Program-made: the position numbers and the translations under genes
Shown: positions 25,501 through 35,200 of the stretch, piece after piece
How the letters are laid out: every line of letters starts with the position of its first letter
How positions within the stretch are numbered: the stretch's first letter is position 1
The notes under the pieces: model-generated
Told to the model about the DNA's origin: nothing
Databases searched by the model: none
What the model saw: the letters and a program-made list of their open reading frames with translations, nothing else
Origin: Macropodus opercularis
Taxonomy: Eukaryota > Chordata > Actinopteri > Anabantiformes > Osphronemidae
Direction of reading: 5' to 3'
DNA: 64,000 nt
Assembly (NCBI GenBank): GCA_030770545.1
Contig: CM061106.1
Coordinates: 7,555,001 to 7,619,000, forward strand

Positions 25501-28500
25501 TAAGGAAAGAAACCCATGAAGTCACTGCTGCTGGTGTTTGAAGCTGCTCTGGGTCAACACAGCTATGACTCTTAGTCAGTTTGGCTCCAGAGCTGAACAG
25601 AAACCTGGGCCTGTAAAAGAGACTAAACATAGATTGTGACAGAGAGCTGGTTAGAGCAGTTATAACCAGGTGAAGGTGGAGGAGAATGGGAAACTAACCC
25701 TTGTTGTTGGACTGAGACTGAAGCTAAGAAAATTTCAACCAGCCAGTGTGAGTTTCAACCAATAAATGGAGGCTTAAATCTCTCTAAGGCAAGATTTGAA
25801 GTCACCTCTACGCCAGAAATGAAAGAATGTTAAAACAAACACAATAAAGTGACAGAATTAACATCTAGGGACTGTCTGACTAGAAACTAGAAGAACTGGT
25901 TAAATGTTCACCATGTGTTGGTTTCCTCCACCTTCATACCCAGCAAACCACAGCATCACACTGAGCAGCACAGACTCCAACCATCAGCACCTTGGGAGGT
26001 CCAGTGGTCCTCTCCACCAGTTCTGGTAGCTTCTGCCTCTGCACCACATCTCCCTGGTTCTAGGTGTGGTTTCCCACTCGCCAACAGGGAGCTCACCCCA
26101 CCTCCTTTCCTGCTGCTCTGGAGTCTGTCAAGTCTGCCCCATCAGCATGAAGCTACTACCTCTGAGCAGACAGCATCACCTTTATTTAGTGATGTCCACA
26201 GAGAAACAGTGAGCAGGTTTCTGTCCCATGGGTCACTGATAGTCCAGGAAGCAGTGGCCTCTCTGAGCCAGTACCCACACTCCTGATGGTTTCTCTCTGT
26301 CTCTGACTGTTTTTCAGGCTCAGTCGCTGTAACATCCCAGAAAGAGGCCTTGAAGCTCTGTCCTCAGTTCTCAGCTCCCAGTCCTCTAGTCTGAGACAAC
26401 TGGACCTGAGTTACAACAAGCTGCAGGATTCAGGAGTGAAGCTGCTTTCTGCTGGACTGGAGAGCCCACAGTGCCATCTGAAAAGACTCAGGTCAGGATG
26501 TGTCCAACGTGCAAACGATGATCTACAGCCCTCACTGTTATTTTACATTTGGTTCATCACGTCTCTCTTCAAATACATTGAACACGTAGGGTTTCTAGTG
26601 TCTGTAGTTAAGGCCACATTTGGTTTGGTTTAAATGAAAAGACACAGACAGGAAATAAATCTAATGAGAATCTGTTATTACAAAATCTGTGAGGCCATAA
26701 AATAGAATATATATATATATATATATAATATAAAGGCAGCACATTTGACTGATGCACCACAGAGATATTGTTGCAGTACCTCAAACCGGACCAGGGCAGG
26801 GCCCAGATGCAGAAAGAGACGGAGACCAATCTCAAGTTACCAGATATTAGTTCAGATAACAGAGAAGGACAAACACTGTGGAACCAGAACAGAAACTGCA
26901 ACACTCTGAACAGGACTGACACAAAGGTTCTGAGAGAACCGGAGACAACAGTAACAGACCTATGACATCAATGAATCCATGAACACCAGGACAAAACAAT
27001 CACTGCACACGACAGGAGAAGAGCAGCCAATAGAAAACTAGAACACAGCTGCTAGAGCAGGAAGCTGACAAAGTGAAGCCAACGCCTGAGACTGACTCAA
27101 CTCTAACCCACAAGAGTTAACCAAAGCAACGAACCGAGCTAGAGGCCAAGGGACAGGACGAGGGACAGCACAAGCAGAGACACGGACCAGGTTAGACTGG
27201 TTGGTTGTAGAGTCTAACAGCAGTGGATGAAGGATCTGTGGCACCGCTCCTTCCTACACTGACTCTGGATCAGTCTCCACTGAAGGAGCTGCTCAGAGCC
27301 TCCACTGTCTGATGCAGTGGCTGAGAAGCATTGAATACTTAGTATAACACTGAAAGAACGAGACTCCAGTAGCTCTGAAAGTCAAGAATCATTCAGCTAC
27401 AGACCAGTGCAGAGATGTTTCAGTCCCAACCATTTGAATACAGGATCCAAAGAGGTGAAACCAGACACAACTCAAACCAACAAACCAAAACACTTCCCAC
27501 CTGGAAACAACAGGCAAAAATCCCTTGTGATCCATGTGAAGTGAACCATTTCTTTGTCTGTGGGCTTTTAAACGTGAACATCACTGATCAGGACAAATCT
27601 GACTGGTTATTAATGATTCATCTACACGATGAGACACTGAATGGTTTCAAGCTGACTCTTTGTTTTCTACTGTTTCATCTTTGGTTCTTTATTCAGTTTG
27701 AGTTGCTGCATGTTGTCAGAGATCAGCTGTGATTCTCTGGCCTCAGCTCTGAAGTCCAACCCGTCACATCTGACAAAACTGGACCTGAGCTACAACAAGC
27801 TGCAGGATTCATCAGTGAAGCATCTGTGTGGTTTTCTGGAGAGTCCTCACTGTCGACTGGAGACTCTGAGGTCAGACTCCATGTTTTAGTTCTGTGTAGA
27901 TTAATGTGATGTGAACGTTGTGCTGACGCTAAACTGCAGACATGAGGTTGATGTTCTACTGATCCACACTGAGGGTCTCCATGGCAACGACTGGTTTCTC
28001 CTTCTGTGGTTTCATTTGTTTTTATTTTCATTCAATCCTTGTTTTATTATTTTATACATTTTTTATTTATTATGTCATTAAATATTAAATATGTGACCAG
28101 TAGCTGATGCTCCAACACTTTTCTAAGGCTCCATAATGTTGGTTCTGAATCAACATTCAAACCCAAGATGCCGTAATCAGAAGTTCTGGATCTGCTTGTT
28201 TGATGGGTTCCATCAGTTTGACTCCATTAAATGTTTCCTCAGTATCAAATGTTTCTCTGGGCTTCTAGTTTCTAAACTTCTACTTCCTGAAGCGTTTTCA
28301 GCTCCAAACACACGATGAGACACTGAATAGTTTCAAGCTGACTCTTTGTTTTCTACTGTTTCATCTTTGGTTCTTTATTCAGTTTGAGTTGCTGCAGTTT
28401 GTCATGGATCAGCTGTGATTCTCTGGCCTCAGCTCTGAAGTCCAACCCATTACATCTGACTGAACTGGACCTGAGTGATAACAACCTGCAGGTTTCATCA

Positions 28501-30971
28501 GTGAAGCATCTGTGTGGTTTTCTGGAGAGTCCTCACTGTCGACTGGAGACTCTGAGGTCAGACTCCATGTTTTAGTTCTGTCTAGGTTAATGTGATGTGA
28601 ACGTTGTGCTGACGCTAAACTGCAGACATGAGGCTGATGTTCTACTGATCCACACTGAGGGTCTCCATGGCAACGTCTGGTTCCTTCTTCTGTGGTTTAG
28701 TCTGTTCACTGTTTATTTTAGTTCCATTCAATCCTTGTTTCATTTTTTTATTTGTTATGTTTAATCAGTCAGAAAATATCAAATCTGTGACCAGTAGCTG
28801 ATGCTCCAACACTTTTCTAAGGCTCCATAATGTTGGTTCTGACTCAATATTCATACCCAAGATGCCGTAATCAGAAGTTCTGGATCTGCTTGTTTGACTG
28901 GTTCCATCAGTTTGACTCCATTAAATGTTTCCTCAGTATCAAATGTTTCTGTGAGCTTCTAGTTTCTAAACTTCTACTTCCTGAAGCGTCTTCAGCTCCA
29001 AACACACGATGAGACACTGAATGGTTTCAAGCTGACTCTTTGTTTTCTACTGTTTCATCTTTGGTTCTTTATTCAGTTTGAGTTGCTGCAGTTTGTCATG
29101 GACCAGCTGTGATTCTCTGGCCTCAGCTCTGAAGTCCAACCCGTCACATCTGACTCAACTGGACCTGAGTATCAACATCCTGCAGGATTCATCAGTGAAG
29201 CATCTGTGTGGTTTTCTGGAGAGTCCTCACTGTCGACTGGAGACTCTGAGGTCAGACTCCATGTTTTAGTTCTGTGTAGATTAATGTGATGTGAACGTTG
29301 TGCTGACACTAAACTGCAGACATGAGGCTGATGTTCTACTGATCCACTCTGAGGGTCTCCATGGCAACGTCTGGGTTCTTCTACTGTGGTTTAGTCCATT
29401 CACTGTTTATTTTAGTTCCATTCAATCCTTGTTTCATTTTTTTATATGTTATGTTTAATTAGTCAGAAAATATCAAATCTGTGACCAGTAGCTGATGCTC
29501 CAACACTTTTCTAAGGCTCCATAATGTTGGTTCTGACTCAATATTCAAACCCAAGATGCCGTAATCAGAAGTTCTGGATCTGCTTGTTTGACTGGTTCCA
29601 TCAGTTTGACTCCATTAAATGTCTCCTCAGTATCAAATGTTTCTTTGAGCTTCTAGTTTCTAAACTTCTTCTTCCTGAAGCGTCTTCAGCTCCAAACACA
29701 TGATGAGACACTGAATGGTTTCAAGCTGACTCTTTGTTTTCAACTGTTTCATCTTTGGTTCTTTATTCAGGTTGAGTTGCTGCAGGTTGTCATGGATCAG
29801 CTGTGATTCTCTGGCCTCAGCTCTGAAGTCCAACCCGTCACATCTGACTCAACTGGACCTGAGCATTAACAACCTGCAGGATTCATCAGTGAAGCATCTG
29901 TGTGGTTTTCTGGAGAGTCCTTACTGTCGACTGGAGACTCTGAGGTCAGACTCCATGTTTTAGTTCTGTGTAGATTAATGTGATGTGAACATTGTGCTGA
30001 CGCTAAACTGCAGACATGAGGCTGATGTTCTACTGATCCACACTGAGGGTCTCCATGGCAACGTCTGCTTTCTGTTCCTGTGGTTTCATTTGGTTTTAGT
30101 TTCATTATCTAATTTATTTTTTATTTAATATGTTTAATTAGTCAGAAAATGTCAAATCTGTGACCAGTAGCTGATGCTCCAACACTTTTCTAAGGCTCCA
30201 TAATTTTGGTTCTGACTCAATATTCAAACCCAAGATGCCGTAATCAGAAGTTCTGGATCTGCTTGTTTGACTGGTTCCATCAGTTTGACTCCATTAAATG
30301 TTTCCTCAGTATCAAATGTTTCTGTGAGCTTCTAGTTTCTAAACTTCTTCTTCCTGAAGCGTCTTCAGCTCCAAACACATGATGAGACACTGAATAGTTT
30401 CAAGCTGACTCTTTGTTTTCTACTGTTTCATCTTTGGTTCTTTATTCAGATTTAGTTACTGCAGGTTGTCAGAGATCAGCTGTGATTTTCTGGCCTCAGC
30501 TCTGAAGTCCAACCCGTCACATCTGACACAACTGGACCTGAGTGACAACAACCTGCAGGATTCATCAGTGAAGCGTCTGTGTGGTTTTCTGGAGAGTCCT
30601 CACTGTCGACTGGAGACTCTGAGGTCAGACTCCATGTTTTAGTTCTGTGTAGATTAATGTGATGTGAACGTTGTGCTGACGCTAAACTGCAGACATGAGG
30701 CTGATGTTCTACTGATCCATACTGATCCATACTGAGGGTCTCCATGAGACACTGAATGGTTTCAAGCTGACTCTTTGTTTTCTACTGTTTTATCTTTGGT
30801 TCTTTATTCAGATTGAGTCACTGCAGTTTGTCAGAGATCAGCTGTGATTCTCTGGCCTCAGCTCTGAAGTCCAACCCGTCACATCTGACACAACTGGACC
30901 TGAGTGAAAACAACCTGCAGGATTCATCAGTGAAGCGTCTTCGTGACCTGGTCCAGTCTGTCGACTGGTGA
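9353..30971 (+). CDS. Fish NLR immune receptor, PYD-FISNA-NACHT-LRR (whole gene model)
   Basis: Joining 9353-9608, 10245-10328, 18809-20663, eight 174-bp LRR exons (from 22138, 24248, 26318, 27697, 28383, 29077, 29771 and 30450) and 30812-30971 gives 3747 nt, exactly 1249 codons with one terminal TGA. All junctions are GT-AG and all phases agree. Domains: pyrin 1-85, acidic Ser-rich linker 86-113, FISNA about 116-200, NACHT with Walker A GIAGIGKT (about 218-225) and Walker B LLFVFDGLDESR (about 306-317), then LRRs. Proteins of this family are cytosolic sensors; a pyrin domain usually recruits ASC to build inflammasomes (family knowledge). No B30.2 exon follows, unlike many fish relatives. The second intron is 8.5 kb because retroelements inserted. 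Resembles genes labelled NLRC3-like or NLRP12-like in fish; exact orthology cannot be decided. Confidence 0.82.
10245..10328 (+). CDS. NLR exon: acidic linker
   Basis: An 84-bp exon between acceptor ctgtctgtag and donor AAG/GTAAAG encodes a Ser/Asp/Pro-rich linker (VEDAADGEPSSDSSQ, SPPSDSTQHE). Its phase (1 in, 1 out) fits both neighbours. No domain is present; short low-complexity linkers between the effector domain and FISNA are usual in fish NLRs. Confidence 0.75.
10329..11838. other. NLR intron 2, left part
   Basis: Intronic sequence without supported genes. Short ORFs on both strands have no recognisable domain. Confidence 0.5.
11844..12465 (+). mobile_element. Solo-LTR-like element, 622 bp
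   Basis: The element begins TGTCACG and ends CGTGACA, so it has TG...CA termini and a 7-bp terminal inverted repeat. It is flanked by the 5-bp direct repeat CCAAC at 11839-11843 and 12466-12470. Near the right end lies the stem gatcggca/tgccgatc. TG...CA ends plus a 5-bp target duplication fit a solo LTR of a Ty3/gypsy or BEL element. The 143-residue ORF inside it has no domain and is not counted as a gene. Strand is arbitrary. Confidence 0.65.
12471..13357. other. Intronic AT-rich sequence with (GT)n run
   Basis: NLR intron sequence with a (GT)n tract around 12562-12583 and a short (TA)n near 13090. No gene or structured element is recognisable between the solo LTR and the chromovirus. Confidence 0.5.
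13363..13793 (+). repeat. Chromovirus 5' LTR
   Basis: 431 bp, starts TGTGACGATG and ends ATTGTCACA. Contains a TATA-like TATTTAA at 13482-13488. About 31 bp downstream lies gctagtgagt (13513-13522), the predicted start of the transcript. A hairpin ctcactag/ctagtgag spans the same place. The polyadenylation-type signal AATAAA is in ggataaataaag near the end. Confidence 0.93.
13796..13805 (+). promoter_or_regulatory. Self-priming primer-binding site
   Basis: Two bases after the 5' LTR, actcactagc is the exact reverse complement of gctagtgagt at 13513-13522, close to the predicted transcript start. No match to a tRNA 3' end (TGG...) is present. In Tf1 and sushi elements the mRNA 5' end folds back and primes reverse transcription; this arrangement fits that mechanism. 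Confidence 0.7.
13810..14856 (+). CDS. gag: Chromovirus Gag
   Basis: The ATG at 13810 opens a 348-residue Gag with TAA at 14854-14856. It shows the retrotransposon Gag core (RFDGEAAKCSSFL, LEGDALEWG, FYEGLAEEIKDAL) and one zinc knuckle CFYCGRSGHWVAEC near the C-terminus. It binds and packages element RNA in virus-like particles (family knowledge). The last codons overlap the pol frame; a slippery heptamer lies at 14832-14838. The frame is intact. Confidence 0.9.
   Translation: MDSASWTRLQKMICDIGQMVAETRAQTLDNAEKIQGVDAAVSQAASSSEASQSRVTLAPPSRFDGEAAKCSSFLATLELKFQLESQRFLTEQDKVAYTISLLEGDALEWGMAEYNRKADCCSTFKSFAEEITLTFSPSAHRRAAAAKLFRLSQGPRPVRDYVVEFKTLAARVGWPEQVQCDKFYEGLAEEIKDALVCAELPSTLDRLISLANAVGRRHQERRLERSQARCSAASSEGAPRPDRSEGWRRFLRRSEVPVQPSRRGLDSIQCPAVSEKPHPRALLWHPGGGEASRPMTVTGSSKEEPMQLGLFRVSKEEKRRRSLENLCFYCGRSGHWVAECRGKDDARQ
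14832..14838 (+). promoter_or_regulatory. -1 ribosomal frameshift heptamer GGGAAAA
   Basis: In the Gag frame the bases read G GGA AAA, a canonical X XXY YYZ slippery site, six codons before the Gag stop. Slipping back one base enters exactly the frame of the protease-RT ORF. Sushi-type chromoviruses express pol this way. A downstream structure was not worked out. Confidence 0.8.
14839..18220 (+). pseudogene. pol: Chromovirus Pol: protease, RT, RNase H, integrase, chromodomain; one frameshift
   Basis: From the slippery site the frame stays open to 17120. It covers an aspartic protease (IDFGSEGNFI), RT with YLDD at 15921-15932, RNase H (VEVDASSTGVGAVL) and the integrase HHCC zinc domain (about 16910-17045). 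A one-base frame change near 17085-17105 then puts the DDE core (AIDFITGLP, SDRGPQFSS, NGQAERLNQEVE) and the chromodomain (about 17985-18150) in another frame up to the stop at 18220, inside the 3' LTR. The protease motif reads D-F-G where D-S/T-G is expected, so protease activity is doubtful even apart from the frameshift. All other domains look intact. Confidence 0.9.
18181..18190 (+). promoter_or_regulatory. Polypurine tract
   Basis: Purine run ggaggggggg four bases before the 3' LTR, the usual position for plus-strand priming. Confidence 0.75.
18194..18627 (+). repeat. Chromovirus 3' LTR
   Basis: 434 bp. By eye it differs from the 5' LTR at a few points: cctcatctcc instead of cctgatctcc, agttctagtc instead of agttccagtc, and gtgaaatttg instead of aatttaattt near 18525. 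Confidence 0.93.
18809..20663 (+). CDS. NLR exon: FISNA and NACHT domains
   Basis: Acceptor tttgctccag, exon 18809-20663, donor GCTGT/GTAAGT. It encodes 618 residues. FISNA comes first (YYQQKLQQHFSDRFPLVQEG), then NACHT with P-loop GIAGIGKT, Walker B LFVFDGLDESR, sensor-like WITTRPAAA and winged-helix sequence (SFVHLSVQEFLAAVHVML). NACHT binds ATP and drives oligomerisation on activation (family knowledge). No stop or frameshift is present and all key nucleotide-binding residues are kept. The single large exon is typical of fish NLR genes. The chromovirus ends only 177 bp upstream of it. Confidence 0.92.
20664..22137 (+). other. NLR intron before the first LRR exon; start of the 2.07-kb tandem units
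   Basis: Intron sequence. From about 21070 it matches the introns before the second and third LRR exons almost base for base, marking the first of three tandem units. The repeated ORFs seen on both strands inside it are by-products of this duplication. Confidence 0.8.
22138..22311 (+). CDS. NLR LRR exon 1
   Basis: 174 bp between ttttcag and GTCAGG. Encodes a leucine-rich repeat pair (LSDCNISERGLEALSSVL, LRQLDLSNNNLQDSGVKLL). Enters and leaves in the same phase, so it can be duplicated without breaking the frame. Confidence 0.9.
22504..22566. repeat. (TA)n microsatellite
   Basis: About 31 TA units in the intron of unit 1. The matching site in unit 2 (about 24628) is nearly lost, and in unit 3 (26706-26727) it has about 11 units, so it changes faster than the rest of the unit. 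Confidence 0.95.
24248..24421 (+). CDS. NLR LRR exon 2
   Basis: 174 bp, same phase and splice sites as LRR exon 1. Differs mainly at surface positions (DLSNNDLQ) and near the end (CHLESLR). Confidence 0.9.
26318..26491 (+). CDS. NLR LRR exon 3
   Basis: 174 bp, third member of the 2.07-kb series. Reads LSRCNIPERGLEAL and DLSYNKLQDSG, so several changes fall at exposed LRR positions. Splice sites and phase are intact. Confidence 0.9.
27697..27870 (+). CDS. NLR LRR exon 4 (second LRR family)
   Basis: 174 bp between tttattcag and GTCAGA. Encodes LSEISCDSLASALKS and LTKLDLSYNKLQDSSVKHL. First member of a different LRR exon family, shared with exons 5-9. Confidence 0.9.
28383..28556 (+). CDS. NLR LRR exon 5
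   Basis: 174 bp. Reads CSLSWISCDSLASALKS and LTELDLSDNNLQVSS. Phase and splice sites match its neighbours. It lies 686 bp after exon 4, in a tandem unit with near-identical introns. Confidence 0.9.
29077..29250 (+). CDS. NLR LRR exon 6
   Basis: 174 bp, 694 bp after exon 5. Reads LTQLDLSINILQDSS. Frame and splice sites are intact. Confidence 0.9.
29771..29944 (+). CDS. NLR LRR exon 7
   Basis: 174 bp, 694 bp after exon 6. Reads LTQLDLSINNLQDSS, with ESPYCRLETLR where the others have ESPHCRLETLR. Confidence 0.9.
30450..30623 (+). CDS. NLR LRR exon 8
   Basis: 174 bp, 679 bp after exon 7. Reads CRLSEISCDFLASALKS and LTQLDLSDNNLQDSS, with Arg for His in SVKRLCGFL. The intron after it is shortened to about 190 bp. 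Confidence 0.9.
30812..30971 (+). CDS. NLR terminal LRR exon
   Basis: Follows acceptor ctttattcag. Starts like its sister exons (LSHCSLSEISCDSLASALKS, LDLSENNLQDSSVKRL) but then diverges to RDLVQSVDW and stops at TGA 30969-30971. A donor-like CTGAG/GTCAG remains just after the stop, so the exon is a standard LRR exon that became terminal. The stop is presumably the natural end of this gene. Confidence 0.82.
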
Positions 30972-31620
30972 CTCTGAGGTCAGTAGAGGTTGGAGTCAGT
31001 CTGTGCTGCTTCCATCAGTCTTGTTAACTCGGTTAGTGTCACAGCAGAGATTCCAGTGTTTCCTGTAAAGCTCCAACCTTCTCAGTGAAGCTGTGGCAGA
31101 AAGACAGAGACAGAGAGAACAGTCAGCATCAGATCAGCCAGAAGCTTGTTGTGATCATGAAGACGACTGTTGTTGTTGTGTCAGCTGATGTTTTCAAGCA
31201 GAGAAGATGTTGGTCACCACACAGTTATTCTGTCTTTCATGAACCAAAAGGAAGTCACTAAACCGATGACACAGCAGTTTATTGACAGTGAAATCTGCTG
31301 AGTCAGCAGACTTGATGCTAAATGTGTGCAGGTGTGTGAGCTTCAGTCCAAGATGTTCAGATGAGCTGGAAGGAAGCTGCTGCACTTCTGCTCTGAACTC
31401 GACTGAAGTCTCTGCTGCTCAAGATGGAAACTGGAACAAGACACGATTTAGAAACGTTGGTTAAACTGTGTCAGACTGATTTTAATCCTTCAAATGTGAT
31501 TTGATACTGACTGTGTCATAATTAAACATAAATTCTCTAATGAACTAAGTGGAAAGTAGCAGAAAGACTGAGTGGACAGAATGAAACTAGATGAGACTGA
31601 ACCATGATCAGAAATGTCCC

Positions 31621-31795
31621 ACTGACCTTAGATCTGCTCTTAGTGAGTCAGTGTGATGCTCCACTGACCTTAGATCTGCTCTTAGTGAGTTAGTGTGATG
31701 CTCCACTGACCTTAGATCTGCTCTTAGTGACTCAGTGTGATGCTCCACTGACCTTAGATCTGCTCTTAGTGAGTCAGTGTGATGCTCCACTGACG
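31621..31795. repeat. 42-bp minisatellite, about four copies
   Basis: Unit begins actgaccttagatctgctct and ends gtgtgatgctcc; spacing is exactly 42 bp. Because 42 is a multiple of three, an open minus-strand frame of repeated peptides results; it is not a gene. Located in the region 3' of the NLR stop. Confidence 0.92.
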
Positions 31796-32233
31796 TGTGC
31801 TCACATGTGTGGATGTGTGTGTGATGTCAGTTGGTGTCATTTGTCTCATTAGTGTGGACAGAATGACTTTTGCCTTAATGTGAGCAACATCTAGTTTGGT
31901 CCAGGGCAGAGCTTTATTTTCAGCAGTAGGGGGCAGTGGAGGCTGTGGTTTGGACCAGCGTGAGTTTCTGTGTCCTTCATACCGGAGGAGAACTCAGCCA
32001 AGTGAAGCCACGTTTCCCGTGTGTCATGGTCTCTTTCCTGTGTTTCAGGATGTATATCTGTCTACAGATGCTGCAGCTGGTACCTGTGACATGAGCTGAA
32101 TATGTCCATGAAGCGCTGGTTAGAAATGTTGACACATGGAGCCATGAAACCACGACGCTCTTCAGAAGTTCTCTCCAACAAAGCATTGTTCATTCCCTCA
32201 ACTCATTTAACAGAGTGTGATCATCATCACAAC

Positions 32234-32239
32234 AATAAA
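32234..32239 (+). terminator. Possible polyadenylation signal of the NLR gene
   Basis: AATAAA in acaataaaggtg about 1.26 kb after the NLR stop. It is a plausible 3' end, but other AATAAA motifs occur and none can be tied to the gene. Confidence 0.25.
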
Positions 32240-35200
32240 GGTGTTGTCACAACTCAGCATTAAGACATTTGAGGAGTTTGTGTCCTTGAAGAGCTGAAAT
32301 CCTCAGAACAAGGTTTGGATGGAATCTGTGATGGACAAGACAAACTAGTTGGAGCCTCTGTGTCAAAGACTGAGACATTTAAGGAAGCTGGGAATTAATA
32401 AGTGTTTACACCTTTCAGGACCAGCCTCGTTCTCTCAAAGTGTCTATTTAATAAAACATAACTCCAGTTTTATTTTTCAATGATTAATAACCTGTGTTAA
32501 ACGCGTGTTGATGCTTCTTCAACTTGGTGAATTAAACTGGCTCTAAAAACAGTCGAGGCTTGTTCTGTGTTTTCTTAAAGTCTCTGAGGTTTAACACACA
32601 CAGGCCTGTGTGAGGCTGTTAAAACCAAAGAGCAGGAGGCAGACGATGCTTCAGCTCAGTCCTCAGTGACAGTGAGCTTCTGAGTCATCTGGACCCATTT
32701 AGGAGAAGATTTAACTAGAAAAGCACAACATCCAACACTTTAGCACGTCGACGGTGAAAAGCCTCATCCAACGCTACAACAAAACACAAACGAATTAAAG
32801 TTGGAGAAAAACATCTCCTGAGGAAGTGACGTCTGAAAACACTTCACAAGTTTCACAGAAAGTGTCCAGTTCATTCCGTCTGCGTCTTACATGAGAGGAG
32901 AGGAGAGAAGGAAAAGCTGAGAACACACGAGATTCTGCAGATCGGTTGAGAATTCAGCAAAGGAGAAGCCGTTAGAAGGAAATAAAAGGAAACAGCAGCT
33001 CATTAGACTGTTTAACTCTGATATACAAGAACTACACAAAGACACCATCTCACACTCTGGAGAGAACAGTGGACAGCGTCCAGCAGGTTCCCCTCTCTGC
33101 TAAGCTTCCGACCACTGCAGTGATCACTGCTAAACACAACTACAGACCTTTGTGCTGTGAAGCTGTTCACCCACAAGCCCATCAGTCCCCAACGCTCACA
33201 CTGTTTAACTCCATCACAGCAGCAATGTGAGGAGGCAACAGGGCCACAACCTGATCAGGTTCACTTCCAGTGACGTGAAGCCAGCACCCGACATCATAGA
33301 CGCAGAGGAACTGCAGCCACAAAGGAAGAGACGAGGACGTCACACAGTGGATGATACCTGACGGTGACATCCTGTTGATCCTTGCCTCTGGTTTCTTTTG
33401 CTCACTTCAAGGGTCCGTCCCCTACAAAATCAGTTTTTCTATAGGCTGCATCTCCATGAAGAGTTTATTGAAGCGAAACTGAAGTGTTTTCATGGAAGTT
33501 ACTGATTTATCCTTCTGTTACTTACAGTTATTCCTAATGGTGTCGGTCAGTTGTTTGACTGAAAGGGGGAGTTTACTGTTGTACATCCTCAGTAGAAATG
33601 ACTATTGCTACAACTTTTCTGAGCTCAGCAGCATAAATGTCCTTAGTCTTTACTTCTGCAGGAGGCAACACCTTCTATTGGTAAAACTACAAGCTAAAAG
33701 CAACACGTTTCCTGTTTTGTGCTTCATGCTTCACTAGGAGAAAACATCTTCATGCTGCAGACGCTGCAGACTGTTGCTAGAGAGAAAAGCATGTTTAGCT
33801 TGAGTTCATCCTGCTGTGAATCCCAGAGAGGGTCAACAATAACCAGGTGTACGTCGGCAGCCGGGTGGTTGCAGCCAAGGTGTACAGACGACCTGGAGGC
33901 ACCGATCACACAGAGTCTTTCAATTTCTCCGTGCTGGCATGTATTAAACATTGAGATGGAGATATACATCTATTCCAGCGTTCCATACGCTACCATTTGT
34001 TTCAGTGCCTGGGTCGCTAACCTCAGTGTTTTATTGCAGCTGGTCTTTCATTTGTCGGATCGAGCCGAACAAGGCCAACATCTGCAGGTAACGTCTGAAC
34101 AGATGAGCTGGAACTTGCAACAAGAGGTCGATGGCGTCCTGCAGCTGTTCCCTGTTGTTTTCTGTCATCACAGGTAGAAATTGTGGGACCTGCTCTCCAC
34201 AGTTTCTCAACCTCTTCCCTGGCACCAGAGAACTTTCCCCTTGAAGTCCTGGGTCAAGCTGGAAAAACCAAATGTACTGTATTTAAATAGCATTGTTCTG
34301 TTCTAACCGGATGATTAGTCACTATACTAGTCAGTATATCACTGTAAAGAGCTTGAGTGAGAGGGGCCTCGCCTCCGAGGAAATCACCAGAGGTAACGGT
34401 GGCAAAGCATCGCTAACATTTCCCCAAGAGCAGAATGTGAATGAAACTGGTCTGTGAGCTGTGTATGGACCTCAGGGTTTCTTCATCTTTTTAAAGAAAC
34501 TGCTCAGTTAGTAAGTTTTCTACAGAAAATCTAGGAGCTCACAGCGTTTCTGCAAAGTAGAAACAGCTTAGATTTGTCTAAACCAAGCTCAGTTCCTTTC
34601 ATTTCTAGCTGGTTGGCTCCAAGCTACATATGTTACAGAATCCTTTCCAACTATCGCGCCTCATATACTGAATGTGCATAAGCAACCACACCTCTGATCG
34701 TGAGCCAGGCTCTGCCAGTCATGACGCCTGCTCTTCCTGTGTCACACACAGTAAGCATGAAGCAGACAATGGCTCCATTTTCTACTCCTCCACCAGCTTT
34801 TAGAAGAAAAATATATAAACATAACCATATTTCTGATAAACGTGAGACGTCTTCTGACGTCTTTAGGTGTAGTTATAGCTTTGTGAGATCAGACCGTTCT
34901 CTACTGATCCCACAGCTACAAACTATTAGTGAGGACCAAAAGAATGAAAGTGTGCAAAGAAAAGGTTTAGTAGAGACGTTTCACTAGAATCCATCTATTG
35001 AAAATGTTACAGAGACAACAATATTACTGCTTCTGTGTTTCTACAACCATTTACTGCAAATGTCCTGGTGCATAAAAGAAAAGTTTATCACTGAGTGAAT
35101 ATAAAGTAACCTCATACTGTTTGTGGCCTTAGGGAAGAACTTGAATGCAGTGTTTGCAGCAAGCTGAGTGTAAACCAAGTGGTTTTAGTCGTGTGTATGT

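Larger units (their letters stand above)
21070..27190 (+). repeat. 2.07-kb tandem units, three copies, each with one LRR exon
   Basis: The marker ggcctatagctgctag occurs near 21073, 23195 and 25265, giving spacings of about 2120 and 2070 bp. Each unit holds about 1 kb of intron, one 174-bp LRR exon and a further repeat-like block (cagggcccagatgcagaa ... ggacagcacaagcagaga). The third unit breaks off near 27190. Intron and exon parts are about equally similar, which points to recent unequal crossing-over. Confidence 0.9.
27690..30960 (+). repeat. Tandem units of about 690 bp, each with one LRR exon
   Basis: Exon starts at 27697, 28383, 29077, 29771 and 30450 are 679-694 bp apart; the last unit is shortened to 362 bp. 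Introns share long identical blocks (gtagctgatgctccaacac, atgccgtaatcagaagttc). This is a second duplication series, independent of the 2.07-kb one upstream. Confidence 0.92.

Noticed and set aside
21226..25630. Thrice-repeated 70-residue minus-strand ORF (MFSLFYRPRFLF...)
   Set aside because: It recurs because the intron of the 2.07-kb unit is duplicated; no domain and no splice context on that strand.
31608..31790. Minus-strand repeat protein, or a CRISPR-like array
   Set aside because: The 42-bp units are contiguous with no unique spacers, and the genome is eukaryotic; it is a minisatellite whose unit happens to be a multiple of three.
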